The notes beneath the pieces are model-generated. The model saw nothing but the letters and a program-made list of their open reading frames with translations, was not told the origin of the DNA and did no database searches. A DNA stretch of 64,000 nt from Jannaschia sp. GRR-S6-38 (GTDB taxonomy: Bacteria > Pseudomonadota > Alphaproteobacteria > Rhodobacterales > Rhodobacteraceae). Position 1 is the first letter of the stretch, and every line of letters begins with the position of its first letter. The stretch is taken from NCBI RefSeq assembly GCF_029853695.1, contig NZ_CP122537.1, forward strand, positions 3,256,676 through 3,320,675, in the 5' to 3' direction. Positions 37,159-50,110 of the stretch are shown piece by piece. A program made the position numbers and the translations under genes.

Positions 37159-38300
37159 TGGCCACCGACGACGACGGCATCGCCGGCCAGAAGAGCTCGC
37201 TCACGATCGTCACCAACATCTCGGTGATCTTCCTGGTGGTGCTCTGGCTCATCCCCACGGTGGGGCTTCTGGTCTCCAGCTTCCGCGACCGCGACGCGAT
37301 CTCGGCCTCGGGCTGGTGGCTCTCGCCCTTCGCGGTCGAGCAGAACTTCGCCGTCGCGACCGAGGGCGAGTTCCGCCAGACGCCCGAGGGCTGGGTGCTC
37401 GAGGGCAACGTCTTCGGCAAGGACGGCTCGGGCCAGATCACCGCCTTCGGCGGGCTGCGCTCGGATCCGACGGCCTTCCGCCCGGGCGAGACGGGCGAGC
37501 TGGTCCGCGGCCGCACCCTGACGGTCGAGGCCGACGGCGGCTTCACCTATATCGATCCGGGCGAGGACGCGCCCCGCCGCAACCCGACGGTCTACATCGC
37601 CTCCGAGGTGCCGCCCACATTCTCGATGGAGAATTACGAGACGATCATGACCTCGGCGGGCATGGACCGCGCCTTCATCAACACGCTGACGGTCACGATC
37701 CCGGCCACGATCATCCCGATCCTGATCGCGGCCTTCGCCGCCTATGCGCTGGCCTGGATGGACTTCCCGATGCGCGGCTTCCTGATCGCCGTCGTCGTGG
37801 GCGCGCTGGTCGTGCCGCTGCAGCTGGCGCTGGTGCCGATGCTCACCTTCCACAACTCCATCGGCATCGGGCAGAGCTTCTACGGCATCTGGTTCGCCCA
37901 TACCGGCTTCGGCCTGCCGCTCGCGATCTACCTGTTGCGAAACTACATGGTCGGCCTGCCGCGCGACATCATCGAAAGCGCCAAGGTCGACGGGGCCACG
38001 GATTTCCAGGTCTTCACCCGGATCGTCCTGCCGCTCAGCTTCCCGGCGCTGGCCAGCTTCGCGATCTTCCAGTTCCTCTGGACCTGGAACGACCTGCTGG
38101 TGGCCAAGGTCTTCCTGCCGTCCAATTCCGAAAGCTGGGTGATGACGGTGAAGATCGCCGACGACCTCCTGGGCTCGCGCGGGGGCGACTGGGGCATCCT
38201 TGCCGCTGCGGCATTCGTGTCGATCGCGGTCCCGCTGGTGGTGTTCTTCACGATGCAACGCTACCTGGTCCGCGGCCTGCTGGCCGGTTCCGTGAAATAG
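37158..38300 (+). CDS. aglG: Alpha-glucoside ABC transporter permease
   Basis: This 380-residue MalG-type permease has six helices and the EAA motif LPRDIIESAKVDGATDFQVF. A large extracytoplasmic insertion (about residues 55-150) sits after the first helix, a feature of the AglG branch. It pairs with AglF and the AglK dimer. Confidence 0.93.
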   Translation: MATDDDGIAGQKSSLTIVTNISVIFLVVLWLIPTVGLLVSSFRDRDAISASGWWLSPFAVEQNFAVATEGEFRQTPEGWVLEGNVFGKDGSGQITAFGGLRSDPTAFRPGETGELVRGRTLTVEADGGFTYIDPGEDAPRRNPTVYIASEVPPTFSMENYETIMTSAGMDRAFINTLTVTIPATIIPILIAAFAAYALAWMDFPMRGFLIAVVVGALVVPLQLALVPMLTFHNSIGIGQSFYGIWFAHTGFGLPLAIYLLRNYMVGLPRDIIESAKVDGATDFQVFTRIVLPLSFPALASFAIFQFLWTWNDLLVAKVFLPSNSESWVMTVKIADDLLGSRGGDWGILAAAAFVSIAVPLVVFFTMQRYLVRGLLAGSVK

Positions 38301-38308
38301 GACGACAC

Positions 38309-39955
<1,647 letters not shown>

Positions 39956-39983
39956 CGGGCAGGGAACACGAGGGAGGACGACA

Positions 39984-41102
<1,119 letters not shown>

Positions 41103-41136
41103 GCGGCCACGGTTTCGCCGGATTGGGCGGAGATAT

Positions 41137-41161
41137 CCTCCGGGACACAAACTCCCGGAGG
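41137..41161 (+). promoter_or_regulatory. Hairpin covering the Shine-Dalgarno of the downstream membrane gene
   Basis: A perfect 8-bp stem CCTCCGGG/CCCGGAGG with a 9-nt loop ends in the GGAGG that serves the ATG at 41166. It could act as a weak terminator for agl transcripts, mask the ribosome site, or both. Confidence 0.4.
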
Positions 41162-41165
41162 CCAC

Positions 41166-43307
41166 ATGCTCAGCAGCGGCGCGGTCTATCGCTTTCTCTT
41201 GCGCAGCCTCGGATGGGTGCACCTCGTCGTCGGGCTGGCATGCGCCGGCTACGGCCTACCGACCTTCAATGCGTCCTTCCTTCTCGTCGGCGCTATCGTC
41301 GCCCTGCCGGGCGTGGTCCTCGGGAGCAGACACGTCACGCCGCGCTTCATCGACCACCCAGATGGCGCGCTGAAGGGCCTGCTCGCGGTGTTCGTGATCG
41401 GCGTCATATCGGCAGGCGGCTCGTTCGGGGGGCTCTTCATGGCGAAGGCCCTCGGGATCCCGGCCATGGGGGCGGCGGCACTCCTGCCGTTCGGACTCTT
41501 TATAATCTACAGCGCTACCTTCGTCCTGCCGCTTTCGGCGGCCATGATCCATGTGGGTAAGGAACAGCGACGTCAGAAGGTCGCCGAGCGGATCATGCGT
41601 GACGATCCGACGTTTCTGGCATCCAAGAGCCAGGCGGCGACATGGATCGAATGGACGGCTACGCGCGCCGCAGGCCTCGTGCTTCTCGTGCCGGCTATTC
41701 TTCTTTTCTGGTGGTTCAATAGCGGCGACCCGCGCGTCTTCGAATTCGTCCCCGACCGTCGAAAGACGTTCATGCTTCTTCTGATGCTGATGCTTTTGTC
41801 CGCATACATGGCCTTTCCGCTGCCCCCTTCGAAGGGTCTGACTTACTGGTATCCGCCCCACTCGAAAAACGTGATCGCCAAGCTCTTCCTCGTGTCTTGC
41901 GGCATCGGTTTTGCGCTCTACTGGTTCATCCCTGTCTACGATGCTCTACGGCCTGCCGAACTGGCCGTCCTGCCCGCAGGCGAGCCGATACTTGGCCTCC
42001 TGGCCGCCAACAGCGCCGCGATCGGCATTGCCTTTGGAGTGGTGACAGCGGCGGCGATGCTCTTCAACGTCCGGCGCGGCCAAGGCATCCCGTTGCCCGC
42101 CGAGGCGGAGGAGCGGGTGGGTGCCGCAATCGGCCAGCCCGACGACCGCGTCTCCGACATGCCCGCCGTCGCGCGGAAGCCGAAGGCGCCCGCGGCCCAG
42201 CCCGCGCGTCCCGCGGGCGACGGCTTCGCGCGCTTCCACCTGATCCTGCTGCGCATGGGCGGTGTCGCGCTCTTCGCCGCCACCGCCTGGGCCGCCGCCA
42301 CGCAGGCGCAGCCGATGCTCTCCGCCGCGATGACCTCGGCGCTGGGCTTCATCGCCGCGCTGATGCTGCTGTCGCGCCGCTTCACGCCGGGTGCGATGGC
42401 CCGCCCGCGCCGGGTCATCGACATCTTCATCTTCCCCTTCCTCGCCCTTCTGGTCGCGCTGATGGCGCTGGCGCCGCATGTCGACACGATCCTCGTCCCG
42501 CTGGTGGCCGAGATCGTCGCCTCGGGCGCGCCCCGCCTGCCGGACCCGGCCGCGATCGGCCGCATCATCGAGGCGCAGGGCCCCGTCACCGCGGGGGCGC
42601 TGACCGTCTTGGGCGGCTGCCTGGGCCTCGCCTTCCTGACCGCCCTGTTCCTGTCGCTGCGCGGCACCGACACGCCGGTCAGCCGCCTGAACCCCGAACT
42701 GCCCAAGGGCGAGCTGCCGCCGATCCCCGTCCGCGGTGCCAAGGCCCGCGGCCTGCCCGCCATCGGTGCCGCGATGAAACTCTACCTCGTGGCCGACTGG
42801 GTGGTGCTGCGCCTGCTGGGCCTCGGGCTTCTGGGGACCGGCTACATCCTCTGGCAGATGATCCAGACCGATCAGACCTACCGCGCCGAGCTTCTGTCCT
42901 ACGGCCAGCCGCCTTTCAACGCGATGATCGCCTATGCGGTGGTGGGCGCGCTCCTGACGCTGCCCTTCCTGCTGCCCCGCTTCCTCGCGCGGCCCAGCCA
43001 CGTGGCGGGCGGTCTGGCGAAGGCGGTCCTGCTGGTCGGGACGGCCTTCGTGCTGCTCCAGCCGCTGAAGGTCGCGATCACGCTCTTCACGCCCGACATC
43101 TACCACGCCACGCTGATCGCCACCGCGCCCAATCTCTTCAAGGCCATCGCCGGCGTGGCCGTCACCGCGGCGCTTCTGATCTCGTTCTTCCGCCAGCTCG
43201 GCGCGCTGCCCGAGACCGATTACAAGGGCGAGGAGAAGATCCATCTCAGCCCCGCGGACCTGCGCGAGATGCGCATCGCCCGCATGGCCAATGAGGCGGC
43301 CTACTGA
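41166..43307 (+). CDS. Large multi-spanning membrane protein of unknown function
   Basis: This 713-residue protein has some fourteen or more hydrophobic segments and a soluble Pro/Ala-rich linker near residues 310-350. I recognise no catalytic or transport motif. A C-terminal cytoplasmic tail ([20 protein letters not shown]) is polar. Base composition changes inside the gene: the first 315 or so codons use many A/T-ending codons, while the remainder looks like core genome. The gene may therefore be a recombinant of two alleles or a fusion of two membrane proteins. It overlaps hpt by 7 nt at the convergent 3' end. Confidence 0.7.
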   Translation: MLSSGAVYRFLLRSLGWVHLVVGLACAGYGLPTFNASFLLVGAIVALPGVVLGSRHVTPRFIDHPDGALKGLLAVFVIGVISAGGSFGGLFMAKALGIPAMGAAALLPFGLFIIYSATFVLPLSAAMIHVGKEQRRQKVAERIMRDDPTFLASKSQAATWIEWTATRAAGLVLLVPAILLFWWFNSGDPRVFEFVPDRRKTFMLLLMLMLLSAYMAFPLPPSKGLTYWYPPHSKNVIAKLFLVSCGIGFALYWFIPVYDALRPAELAVLPAGEPILGLLAANSAAIGIAFGVVTAAAMLFNVRRGQGIPLPAEAEERVGAAIGQPDDRVSDMPAVARKPKAPAAQPARPAGDGFARFHLILLRMGGVALFAATAWAAATQAQPMLSAAMTSALGFIAALMLLSRRFTPGAMARPRRVIDIFIFPFLALLVALMALAPHVDTILVPLVAEIVASGAPRLPDPAAIGRIIEAQGPVTAGALTVLGGCLGLAFLTALFLSLRGTDTPVSRLNPELPKGELPPIPVRGAKARGLPAIGAAMKLYLVADWVVLRLLGLGLLGTGYILWQMIQTDQTYRAELLSYGQPPFNAMIAYAVVGALLTLPFLLPRFLARPSHVAGGLAKAVLLVGTAFVLLQPLKVAITLFTPDIYHATLIATAPNLFKAIAGVAVTAALLISFFRQLGALPETDYKGEEKIHLSPADLREMRIARMANEAAY

Positions 43308-43837
43308 GTCAGCCGCACCTGCCCGATGAAGGGCAGATTGCGATTGCGCTGCCCGTAATCGATCCCGTAGCCCACCACGAAGGCGTCGGGGATCTCGAAG
43401 CCGGTCCAGGTCGCCTTGATGTCGACCTCGCGCCGCGACGGCTTGTCGAGCAGGGCGATCGTCTCCAGCCGCTTCGGCGCGCGCGAGCCCAGCAGGCCCA
43501 GCACGTGGTGCAGCGTGAAGCCCGTGTCGACGATATCCTCGACCACCAGCACATCGCGGCCGCCGATCTCACCGCGCAGATCCTTCAGGATCCGCACCTC
43601 GCGCGAGCTCTCCATCGCGTCGCCGTAAGACGACGCCTCGAGGAAATCGACCTCCACCGGCAGGTCCAGCTCGCGCACCAAGTCGGCGATGAAGACGAAG
43701 GACCCGCGCAACAGCCCGACCACCACCAGCTTGTCGGTCCCCGCGAAGCGCAGCTCGATCTCGCGCGCCAGCGCCTCGATCCGCGCCGCGATCGCCTTGG
43801 CGCTGATCATCTGGTCGATCTCGTAATCCTGGCCCAT
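43301..43837 (-). CDS. hpt: Hypoxanthine phosphoribosyltransferase
   Basis: This 178-residue salvage enzyme makes IMP/GMP from the free base and PRPP. It contains [20 protein letters not shown], the PRPP loop [17 protein letters not shown] and [20 protein letters not shown]. The ATG at 43837 gives the normal length and has a G-rich ribosome site; an in-frame ATG lies 27 nt upstream. Confidence 0.92.
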   Translation of the reverse strand: MGQDYEIDQMISAKAIAARIEALAREIELRFAGTDKLVVVGLLRGSFVFIADLVRELDLPVEVDFLEASSYGDAMESSREVRILKDLRGEIGGRDVLVVEDIVDTGFTLHHVLGLLGSRAPKRLETIALLDKPSRREVDIKATWTGFEIPDAFVVGYGIDYGQRNRNLPFIGQVRLTQ

Positions 43838-43904
43838 GTTGCCCCCCGCGAACCCATCCGGCATTCAGGGCGTTGACCGACCTGACGCCGACCCGAGGAC
43901 CCGC

Positions 43905-44360
43905 ATGCCCCGCCACTCCGAGACCCGCGAGCTGCCCTATACGCCGCAGCAGATGTACGACCTCGTCGCGGATGTCGAGAAATACCCGCAATTCCTGCCC
44001 TGGACCGCCGCCGCGCGCATCCGCTCGCGCGAGGAGACGGGGGAGGGCGAGGTGATGCTCGCGGACCTCGTGATCTCCTTCAAGGTGTTCCGCGAACGCT
44101 TCGGCAGCCGCGTCGTGCTGCATCCCGAGCGCCACGTCATCGAGACCGAATATCTCGACGGGCCGTTCCGCCACCTGCAATCGGAATGGCGCTTCGAGGC
44201 GACGGGGCAGGGGTGCCGGGTGCATTTCTGGGTCGATTTCGAGTTCCGCAACGCCTTCATCGGGCGGGTCGTCGGCGCCGTCTTCAACGAGGCGATGCAG
44301 CGGGTCGTGGCGGCCTTCGAACGGCGCGCCCGCCAGCTCTACGGCCCCGCCGCCGCCTGA
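43905..44360 (+). CDS. START-domain protein of the COQ10/RatA family
   Basis: This 151-residue protein has the SRPBCC/START fold of the COQ10-RatA group: [20 protein letters not shown] near the N-terminus, then a beta-sheet ending with [19 protein letters not shown]10 proteins bind ubiquinone and support respiration. The RatA name from E. coli reports a ribosome-association toxin, a role less likely in general. It overlaps cinA at the convergent 3' ends by 22 nt. Confidence 0.85.
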   Translation: MPRHSETRELPYTPQQMYDLVADVEKYPQFLPWTAAARIRSREETGEGEVMLADLVISFKVFRERFGSRVVLHPERHVIETEYLDGPFRHLQSEWRFEATGQGCRVHFWVDFEFRNAFIGRVVGAVFNEAMQRVVAAFERRARQLYGPAAA

Positions 44361-44809
44361 CTGAGCAGGCCGAGCGCGTGATCGCGCGCCGCCAGCCGCA
44401 CCGCGCCGCGCCCGCGCGCGCCGAACTCGACCGTTTCGACCCGCGTGGCCCCGGCCGCGGCGATGCCGAAGCAGACGCGGCCCTCGGGCTTGAACTCCGA
44501 CCCGCCGGGCCCCGCGATCCCGGTGATCGACACCGCCAGATCGGCGCCCGACCGCGCCCGCGCGCCCTCGGCCATCTCGCGCGCCACCGCCTCGCTCACC
44601 GCGCCATGGGCCGCCAGCGTGTCGGCACCCACGCCCAGCAGGTCGACCTTCGCGGCGTTCGAATAGGTCACCACGCCCCACAGGAACACGTCCGACGCGC
44701 CCGCCGGATCGGTCAGCGCCGCGGCCACCATCCCGCCGGTGCAGCTCTCGGCCGTGGCGATGGTCAGGCCGCGCGCCCGGCAGGCGTCGAGGAGGGCCGC
44801 CGCGCTCAC
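44339..44809 (-). CDS. CinA C-terminal-type nicotinamide-nucleotide amidase
   Basis: This 156-residue protein is the stand-alone CinA/PncC domain that deamidates NMN to NaMN. It has [17 protein letters not shown] (about 18-34), [16 protein letters not shown] and [17 protein letters not shown]. The start is a GTG at 44809 overlapping the pgpA stop as GTGA. It is the last gene in ispDF-pgpA-cinA, a common order in alphaproteobacteria. Confidence 0.9.
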   Translation of the reverse strand: MSAAALLDACRARGLTIATAESCTGGMVAAALTDPAGASDVFLWGVVTYSNAAKVDLLGVGADTLAAHGAVSEAVAREMAEGARARSGADLAVSITGIAGPGGSEFKPEGRVCFGIAAAGATRVETVEFGARGRGAVRLAARDHALGLLSQAAAGP

Positions 44810-45285
44810 AGATGTGCCAGCCCGGCCAGGGCGACGACGCCGAGCGCGGCGAAGACCCCCGCCACCGCGTCGTCCAGCACCACGCCCCAGACATCGTCCC
44901 GCGCATCGACCCAGCCCACGGGCCCCGGCTTCCAGATGTCGAACAGCCGGAACAGCACGAAGGCCGCCACCCAGCCGGGCCAGAGCGCGGTGACCGGCGC
45001 GCCCGCGGCCCAGGACCCCCAGGCGATCGGCCAAAGCGCGATCCATTGTCCCAGCACCTCGTCGATCACCACTTCGCCCGGATCGTGGTCGGCCGCGCCG
45101 CGCGTGACCCGTTCCGTCGCCCAGTAGCCCAGCGGGATCAGCGCCAGCGTCAGGACCGTGAAGAGGACGGGTCCCCCCTGCATCGCCAGCCAGCCCAAGG
45201 GCAGCGCGGCCAGCGAGCCCCAGGTCCCGGGCGCCGGGCGCAGCAGCCCGACAAAGCCCACCGTGGCGATTGCCCGGGCGATCAC
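44806..45285 (-). CDS. pgpA: Phosphatidylglycerophosphatase A
   Basis: This 159-residue membrane enzyme removes the phosphate from phosphatidylglycerol phosphate. It shows [49 protein letters not shown] and a C-terminal [13 protein letters not shown], with several hydrophobic segments. The GTG start at 45285 overlaps the ispDF stop by 4 nt. Confidence 0.9.
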   Translation of the reverse strand: MIARAIATVGFVGLLRPAPGTWGSLAALPLGWLAMQGGPVLFTVLTLALIPLGYWATERVTRGAADHDPGEVVIDEVLGQWIALWPIAWGSWAAGAPVTALWPGWVAAFVLFRLFDIWKPGPVGWVDARDDVWGVVLDDAVAGVFAALGVVALAGLAHL

Positions 45286-46409
45286 GGGCGCACCAGCGTC
45301 ACCGTGGCCTGGCAGGCGATCCCCTCGCCGCGGCCCGCGAAGCCCAGCCGTTCCGTCGTGGTGGCCTTCACCGACACGCGCCCGACCTCCAGCCCCATGA
45401 TCGCGGCCACGCAGTCGCGCATCGCCGCCGCATGCGGCCCGATCTTCGGCGCCTCGCAGATCAGCGTCGCGTCCACATTGCCGATGGCGAAGCCCCGGTC
45501 GCGGGCCAGCCCGGCGGCGTGGCGCAGGAAGACATGGCTCTCCGCGCCCTTCCATTGCGGGTCGGAGGGCGGGAAATGCGTGCCGATATCGCCCTCGGCC
45601 AGCGCGCCATAGATCGCGTCGGCGATGGTGTGCAGCCCGACATCCGCATCCGAATGGCCCTGCAGGCCGCGCCCGAAGGGCACCGCGACGCCGCAGAGCA
45701 TCACGTGATCGCCCGGCCCGAAGCGGTGCACGTCGAACCCGTTGCCGACCCGAATATCCATGCCACCCCCCGCAAACAGCCGCTCCGCCCGGGCGAAATC
45801 CTCGGGCCCGGTGATCTTCATCGCCGCCTCGTCGCCCGCCACGATGGCGACCGCGATCCCGGCCGCGCGCGCGACCTCCACGTCATCGGCCGCCGCGCCG
45901 GGATGCGCGGCATGCGCAGCCCGGATCGCCGCCGTGCGGAAGCCTTGCGGCGTCTGCGCCCGCCAGAGCCCCGAACGCTCGGCCACGCCCTCGACCACGC
46001 CATCGCCGCGCCAGAGCGCATCCGTCACCGGAAGGGCCGGGGCCGCGCCGTCATGCGCGTCGAGCGCCGCCAGCACCCGGTCGATCACCGCGCGCGGCAC
46101 GCCCGGCCGCGCCGCGTCGTGGATCAGGACCAGCTCCGTCTTGACCGCCGCCAGCCCCGCGCGCACCGAGTCCGACCGCGTCGCGCCGCCCTCGACAAGC
46201 GTCACGCCGGGCAGCGCCGCTTCGGCCCGCGCCCGGTCTTCGGGGTGGATCACCACGATCACCGCGTCTACCGCGCCCGCGAATGCCGCGACGCTGCGCG
46301 CCACCACAGGCTGGCCCGCCAGGTCGCGCCATTGCTTCGGAAGCCCGCCGCCCGCACGCGTCCCGCGCCCGGCGGCGACGATCAGGGCGGTGGCGGTGGG
46401 TCGATCCAT
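45282..46409 (-). CDS. ispDF: Bifunctional IspD/IspF (MEP pathway)
   Basis: This 375-residue fusion combines MEP cytidylyltransferase (residues 1 to about 215) and 2-C-methylerythritol 2,4-cyclodiphosphate synthase (about 216-375). IspD shows [19 protein letters not shown] and [13 protein letters not shown]. IspF shows [16 protein letters not shown] with metal ligands, [15 protein letters not shown] and [10 protein letters not shown]. The fusion is typical of alphaproteobacteria and gives two steps of isoprenoid precursor synthesis. Confidence 0.94.
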   Translation of the reverse strand: MDRPTATALIVAAGRGTRAGGGLPKQWRDLAGQPVVARSVAAFAGAVDAVIVVIHPEDRARAEAALPGVTLVEGGATRSDSVRAGLAAVKTELVLIHDAARPGVPRAVIDRVLAALDAHDGAAPALPVTDALWRGDGVVEGVAERSGLWRAQTPQGFRTAAIRAAHAAHPGAAADDVEVARAAGIAVAIVAGDEAAMKITGPEDFARAERLFAGGGMDIRVGNGFDVHRFGPGDHVMLCGVAVPFGRGLQGHSDADVGLHTIADAIYGALAEGDIGTHFPPSDPQWKGAESHVFLRHAAGLARDRGFAIGNVDATLICEAPKIGPHAAAMRDCVAAIMGLEVGRVSVKATTTERLGFAGRGEGIACQATVTLVRP

Positions 46410-46497
46410 GCGATACTCCGGCGGGCGCGCCCCGTCCTAGCCGCGCTTCCCGAAGGTGACAACCGGACGGGCAGCGGGCTGGCGAAGCGCCCAATAA

Positions 46498-46513
46498 TTG
46501 TGCAAACGGTGCA
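46498..46513. promoter_or_regulatory. Possible NtrC-type half-palindrome upstream of dusB
   Basis: TTGTGCAAACGGTGCA resembles the enteric NtrC consensus (GCAC-N5-GGTGC) in one half-site, GGTGCA, and weakly in the other. It is about 100 bp upstream of dusB-ntrB-ntrC, which is autoregulated in relatives. The rest of the 201-bp gap shows no clear promoter. Weak evidence. Confidence 0.22.
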
Positions 46514-46610
46514 GAAGGCGGCAAAGCGTGCGACCGTATCCTGCGTTCGCCTGCCGGAGCGCTTACCTAGACCCGAACAACGCCCGAGTTTTCAGCAGTT
46601 GACCGATTCC

Positions 46611-47594
46611 GTGTCCCTCGATCCCCGTCTCGCCGCGCTCGGCCTGACCTCGCCCGTCGCGCTCGCGCCGATGGCCGGGATCACGGATCTGCCGTTCCGC
46701 GACCTCGTGCAGCGTTTCGGCGCCGGTCTCGTCGTCAGCGAGATGGTCGCCAGCCAGGAGATGGTCGAGGCCAAGCCCTCCGTCCGCGACCGCGCCGAGC
46801 TCGGCACCGGCGTCGCCGGCACGGCGGTGCAGATCGCCGGGCGCGAGCCGCGCTGGATGGCCGAGGCCGCGAAGCTGCTCGAAGGGCAGGGCGCGCGGAT
46901 CATCGACATCAACATGGGCTGCCCCGCCAAGAAGGTCACCAGCGGCGCCTCGGGCTCCGCGCTCCTGCGCGACCACGATCACGCGATGCGCCTGATCGAG
47001 GCGACCGTCGCGGCCGTCGCGGTGCCGGTGACGCTCAAGACCCGGCTGGGCTGGGACGACGCCAGCCGCGACACCGCGGCGCTCGCCCGCCGGGCCGAGG
47101 CGGCGGGCATCCGGATGCTGACGATCCACGGCCGCACCCGCTGCCAGTTCTACAAGGGCCGTGCCGACTGGGCCGCGATCGCCGGCATCGTCGACGCCGT
47201 TGCGATCCCCGTGCTCGCCAATGGCGACATCACCGACGCGGCCGCCGCGCGCGCCGCGCTGGCCGCCTCGGGGGCGGCGGGCGTGATGATCGGGCGCGGC
47301 GTGCAGGGCCGCCCCTGGCTGCCCGCGCAGATCGCCGCCGCGCTGGGCCACGGCCCCGCGCCCGCCATCCCGGAGGGCGCGGCGCTCGCGCGGATGGTGG
47401 CCGATCACTACCGCGCCATGCTCGAGTTCTACGGCCCCCTCGGCGCCCGCGTCGCGCGCAAGCATCTGGGCTGGTACATGGACCGCGCCGCCACGCCGCC
47501 GGCCCTGCGCAAGCGCATCCTGACCGCGCCGCCGGGCGAGGTTCTGGCCTGCCTGCCCGAGGCCCTGTCCCCGGGACTGGAGCGGGCGGCATGA
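46611..47594 (+). CDS. dusB: tRNA-dihydrouridine synthase B (NifR3)
   Basis: This 327-residue FMN barrel enzyme carries LAPMAGITDLPFRDLVQRFG, DINMGCPAKKVTSGASGSAL with the catalytic Cys (about 103) and TIHGRTRCQFYKGRADW. It is the nifR3 gene known to head the ntrBC operon in Rhodobacter. The start is taken as GTG 46611; a TTG 12 nt upstream is possible. Its stop overlaps the ntrB ATG by 4 nt. Confidence 0.92.
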   Translation: MSLDPRLAALGLTSPVALAPMAGITDLPFRDLVQRFGAGLVVSEMVASQEMVEAKPSVRDRAELGTGVAGTAVQIAGREPRWMAEAAKLLEGQGARIIDINMGCPAKKVTSGASGSALLRDHDHAMRLIEATVAAVAVPVTLKTRLGWDDASRDTAALARRAEAAGIRMLTIHGRTRCQFYKGRADWAAIAGIVDAVAIPVLANGDITDAAAARAALAASGAAGVMIGRGVQGRPWLPAQIAAALGHGPAPAIPEGAALARMVADHYRAMLEFYGPLGARVARKHLGWYMDRAATPPALRKRILTAPPGEVLACLPEALSPGLERAA

Positions 47595-48667
47595 CCCAGT
47601 CCCCCGTCTGGCAGGCCCTGCCGCTCCCGGCGCTGACCCTCGATTCCGAGGACCGGATCGAGGCGGTGAACGGCCCGGCCGAGGGCTTCCTCAACCGCTC
47701 CAGCAAGACGCTGACGGGCCAGGCGCTGCCCGGCATCCTCGATGTCGATGGCGGGCTCGCCAACGCCACCGCCCGGGTGCGCCGCAACGGCGCGCCGCTC
47801 ACGCTGCACGACAGCGCCCTGCGCATGGGCCCCGCGCCCGCCATCCCCTGCGACCTGCATCTCGCGCCGCTGGGCGAGGGGATCCTGGTCCTGATCTCGC
47901 CCCAGCAGATCGCGGGCCGCATGGACCGCGCCCGCTCCTCGCGCACGGCGGCGCGCTCGGCCATCGGCATGGCCGAGATGCTGGCCCACGAGATCAAGAA
48001 CCCGCTCGCCGGGATCACCGGCGCGGCGCAGCTTCTCAGCATGAACCTCGCGCCCGAAGACCTTGAATTGACGGACCTCATCGTCGCCGAGACGCGCCGC
48101 ATCGTGAAGCTGCTCGAACAGGTCGAGCAATTCGGCAACCTGCGCCCGCCGCAGCGCCGCGCGGTCAATATCCACGACGTGCTCGACCGCGCGCGCAAAT
48201 CCGCGATGGTGGGCTTCGCCGCGCATGTCACCATCGACGAGGCCTACGACCCCTCGCTGCCGCACACGCTGGCCGATCCCGACCAGCTGCAGCAGGTCTT
48301 CCTGAACCTTCTCAAGAACGCGGCCCAGGTGCTCGAGCCCGGCAAGACCATCACCCTGCGCACCTTCTACGAGCTGTCGCTGCGCGTGCGCCGCCCCGAC
48401 GGCTCGGGCGGCGCGGTGCCGCTGCAGGTTGAGGTGATCGACGACGGCCCCGGCATCCCGCCCGAAATGGCGGGCAGCCTCTTCGAACCCTTCGTCTCGG
48501 GCCGCGAGAACGGCACCGGGCTCGGCCTCGCGCTGGTGGCCAAGATCGTCCACGAGCATGACGGCTGGATCACCGTCGACAGCGCGCCCGGCCGCACCGC
48601 TTTCCGAATCTCGCTGCCGATGGCCACGAACGACATGAAGACCGACCCGCAAGACGTTGGAGGATAA
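47591..48667 (+). CDS. ntrB: Nitrogen sensor histidine kinase NtrB
   Basis: This 358-residue cytosolic kinase has a PAS-like N-terminus (about 10-105), the phosphorylated His133 in LAHEIKNPLAGITGAAQLL, and the ATPase motifs DDGPGIPPEMAGSLFEPFVS and GTGLGLALVAKI. With PII it sets phosphorylation of NtrC by nitrogen status. It is coupled to dusB and lies 3 nt before ntrC. Confidence 0.94.
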   Translation: MTQSPVWQALPLPALTLDSEDRIEAVNGPAEGFLNRSSKTLTGQALPGILDVDGGLANATARVRRNGAPLTLHDSALRMGPAPAIPCDLHLAPLGEGILVLISPQQIAGRMDRARSSRTAARSAIGMAEMLAHEIKNPLAGITGAAQLLSMNLAPEDLELTDLIVAETRRIVKLLEQVEQFGNLRPPQRRAVNIHDVLDRARKSAMVGFAAHVTIDEAYDPSLPHTLADPDQLQQVFLNLLKNAAQVLEPGKTITLRTFYELSLRVRRPDGSGGAVPLQVEVIDDGPGIPPEMAGSLFEPFVSGRENGTGLGLALVAKIVHEHDGWITVDSAPGRTAFRISLPMATNDMKTDPQDVGG

Positions 48668-48670
48668 GGT

Positions 48671-50035
48671 ATGGACGGTACCATTCTGGTCGCCGACGAC
48701 GACCGCACGATCCGCACGGTGCTCACCCAGGCGCTGACGCGCGCGGGCTGCAAGGTGCACGCGACCTCCTCGCTGGTGACGCTGATGCGCTGGGTGGAGG
48801 AGGGGAAAGGGGACCTCGTCATCTCGGACGTGGTCATGCCCGACGGCAACGGGCTCGACATGCTGCCCAAGATCGGCGCCGAACGGCCCGGCCTGCCGGT
48901 GATCGTAATCTCGGCGCAGAACACCATCATGACCGCGATCCAGGCCGCCGAGGCCGAGGCCTACGACTACCTGCCCAAGCCCTTCGACCTGCCCGACCTG
49001 ATGAAGCGCGCCTCCCGCGCGCTGGAACAGAAGCGCAAGGCCGCGCCCGCGCCCGCCCCCGAGACGGAGGAGACCGACGATCTGCCGCTGGTCGGCCGCA
49101 CGCCGCGGATGCAAGCGCTCTACCGCCTCGTGGCGCGGGTGATGAACACCGACCTGCCGGTCCTGATCACCGGCGAAAGCGGCACCGGCAAATCCCTGAT
49201 CGCGCGCGCCATTCATGATTTCTCCGACCGTCGCACGCTGCCCTTCGTGGTCGCCGGGGCCGAGGATCTGGCGGGCTTCGACGGCCCGGCCGAACTGGTC
49301 GCCCGGGCGCGCGGCGGCTCGATCCTCTTCGACGAGGTGGGCGATCTCGACGACGCGGCGCAGGCGCGCGTGGTCCGCCTTCTCGACACGATCGAAGGCA
49401 CCGGCCCGCGCGTCATGGCCACCGCCCAGCGCGACCTGACGCCCCGGCTCGACGCCGAGGAGCGGGGCTTCCGCTCGGATCTCTACTACCGGCTGGCCGG
49501 GGCGCAGCTCGATGTGCCGGCCCTGCGCGAACGCGTCGACGACATCCCGCTTCTGGCCGCGCATTTCCTGACCCGGGCCGAGCGCGACGGCGGCACGCTG
49601 CGCCGCTTCTCGGACGAGGCGATGGCCCTCGTCCGCGCCCATCCCTGGCCCGGCAACGTGCGCCAGCTCGAAAACATCGTCCGCCGACTCGTCGCGACCT
49701 CGCCCGCCGAGGAGATCGTGAAGCCCGAGGTCGAGGCCGTACTGGGCCCCCAGGCCGCGGGCCCGCGCACCGTCGCCACGACCGAAGGGCTGTCGGGCGC
49801 GGTCGAGGCCCATCTGCGACGCTATTTCGACCTGCAGGGCGGGCAGTTGCCGCCCGCCGGGCTCTACCAGCGGGTCCTGCGCGAGGTCGAGGCGCCGCTG
49901 ATCGAGATCGCCCTCGACGCCACCGCGGGGAACCAGGCGCGCTGCGCCGATCTTCTGGGCATCAACCGCAATACGCTGCGCAAGAAGATCACCGATCTCG
50001 ATATCCTCGTGACACGGCGCCGCAAGTTGATGTAA
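48671..50035 (+). CDS. ntrC: Nitrogen response regulator NtrC lacking the GAFTGA loop
   Basis: This 454-residue regulator has a receiver domain with Asp53 ([11 protein letters not shown]), an AAA+ domain with Walker [11 protein letters not shown], and a Fis-type helix-turn-helix at the C-terminus ([16 protein letters not shown]). Between [12 protein letters not shown] and [12 protein letters not shown] the block that normally includes the sigma-54 contact motif GAFTGA is deleted. Rhodobacter capsulatus NtrC has the same deletion and activates the sigma-70 enzyme, so this one should too. Confidence 0.94.
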   Translation: MDGTILVADDDRTIRTVLTQALTRAGCKVHATSSLVTLMRWVEEGKGDLVISDVVMPDGNGLDMLPKIGAERPGLPVIVISAQNTIMTAIQAAEAEAYDYLPKPFDLPDLMKRASRALEQKRKAAPAPAPETEETDDLPLVGRTPRMQALYRLVARVMNTDLPVLITGESGTGKSLIARAIHDFSDRRTLPFVVAGAEDLAGFDGPAELVARARGGSILFDEVGDLDDAAQARVVRLLDTIEGTGPRVMATAQRDLTPRLDAEERGFRSDLYYRLAGAQLDVPALRERVDDIPLLAAHFLTRAERDGGTLRRFSDEAMALVRAHPWPGNVRQLENIVRRLVATSPAEEIVKPEVEAVLGPQAAGPRTVATTEGLSGAVEAHLRRYFDLQGGQLPPAGLYQRVLREVEAPLIEIALDATAGNQARCADLLGINRNTLRKKITDLDILVTRRRKLM

Positions 50036-50110
50036 CTTCGCCACAGCGTTGCAGATCGGGAACAACCCGGCGGTCATGGCGTGCGGTAAGACATTGAAAT
50101 CGAGGCGAAC

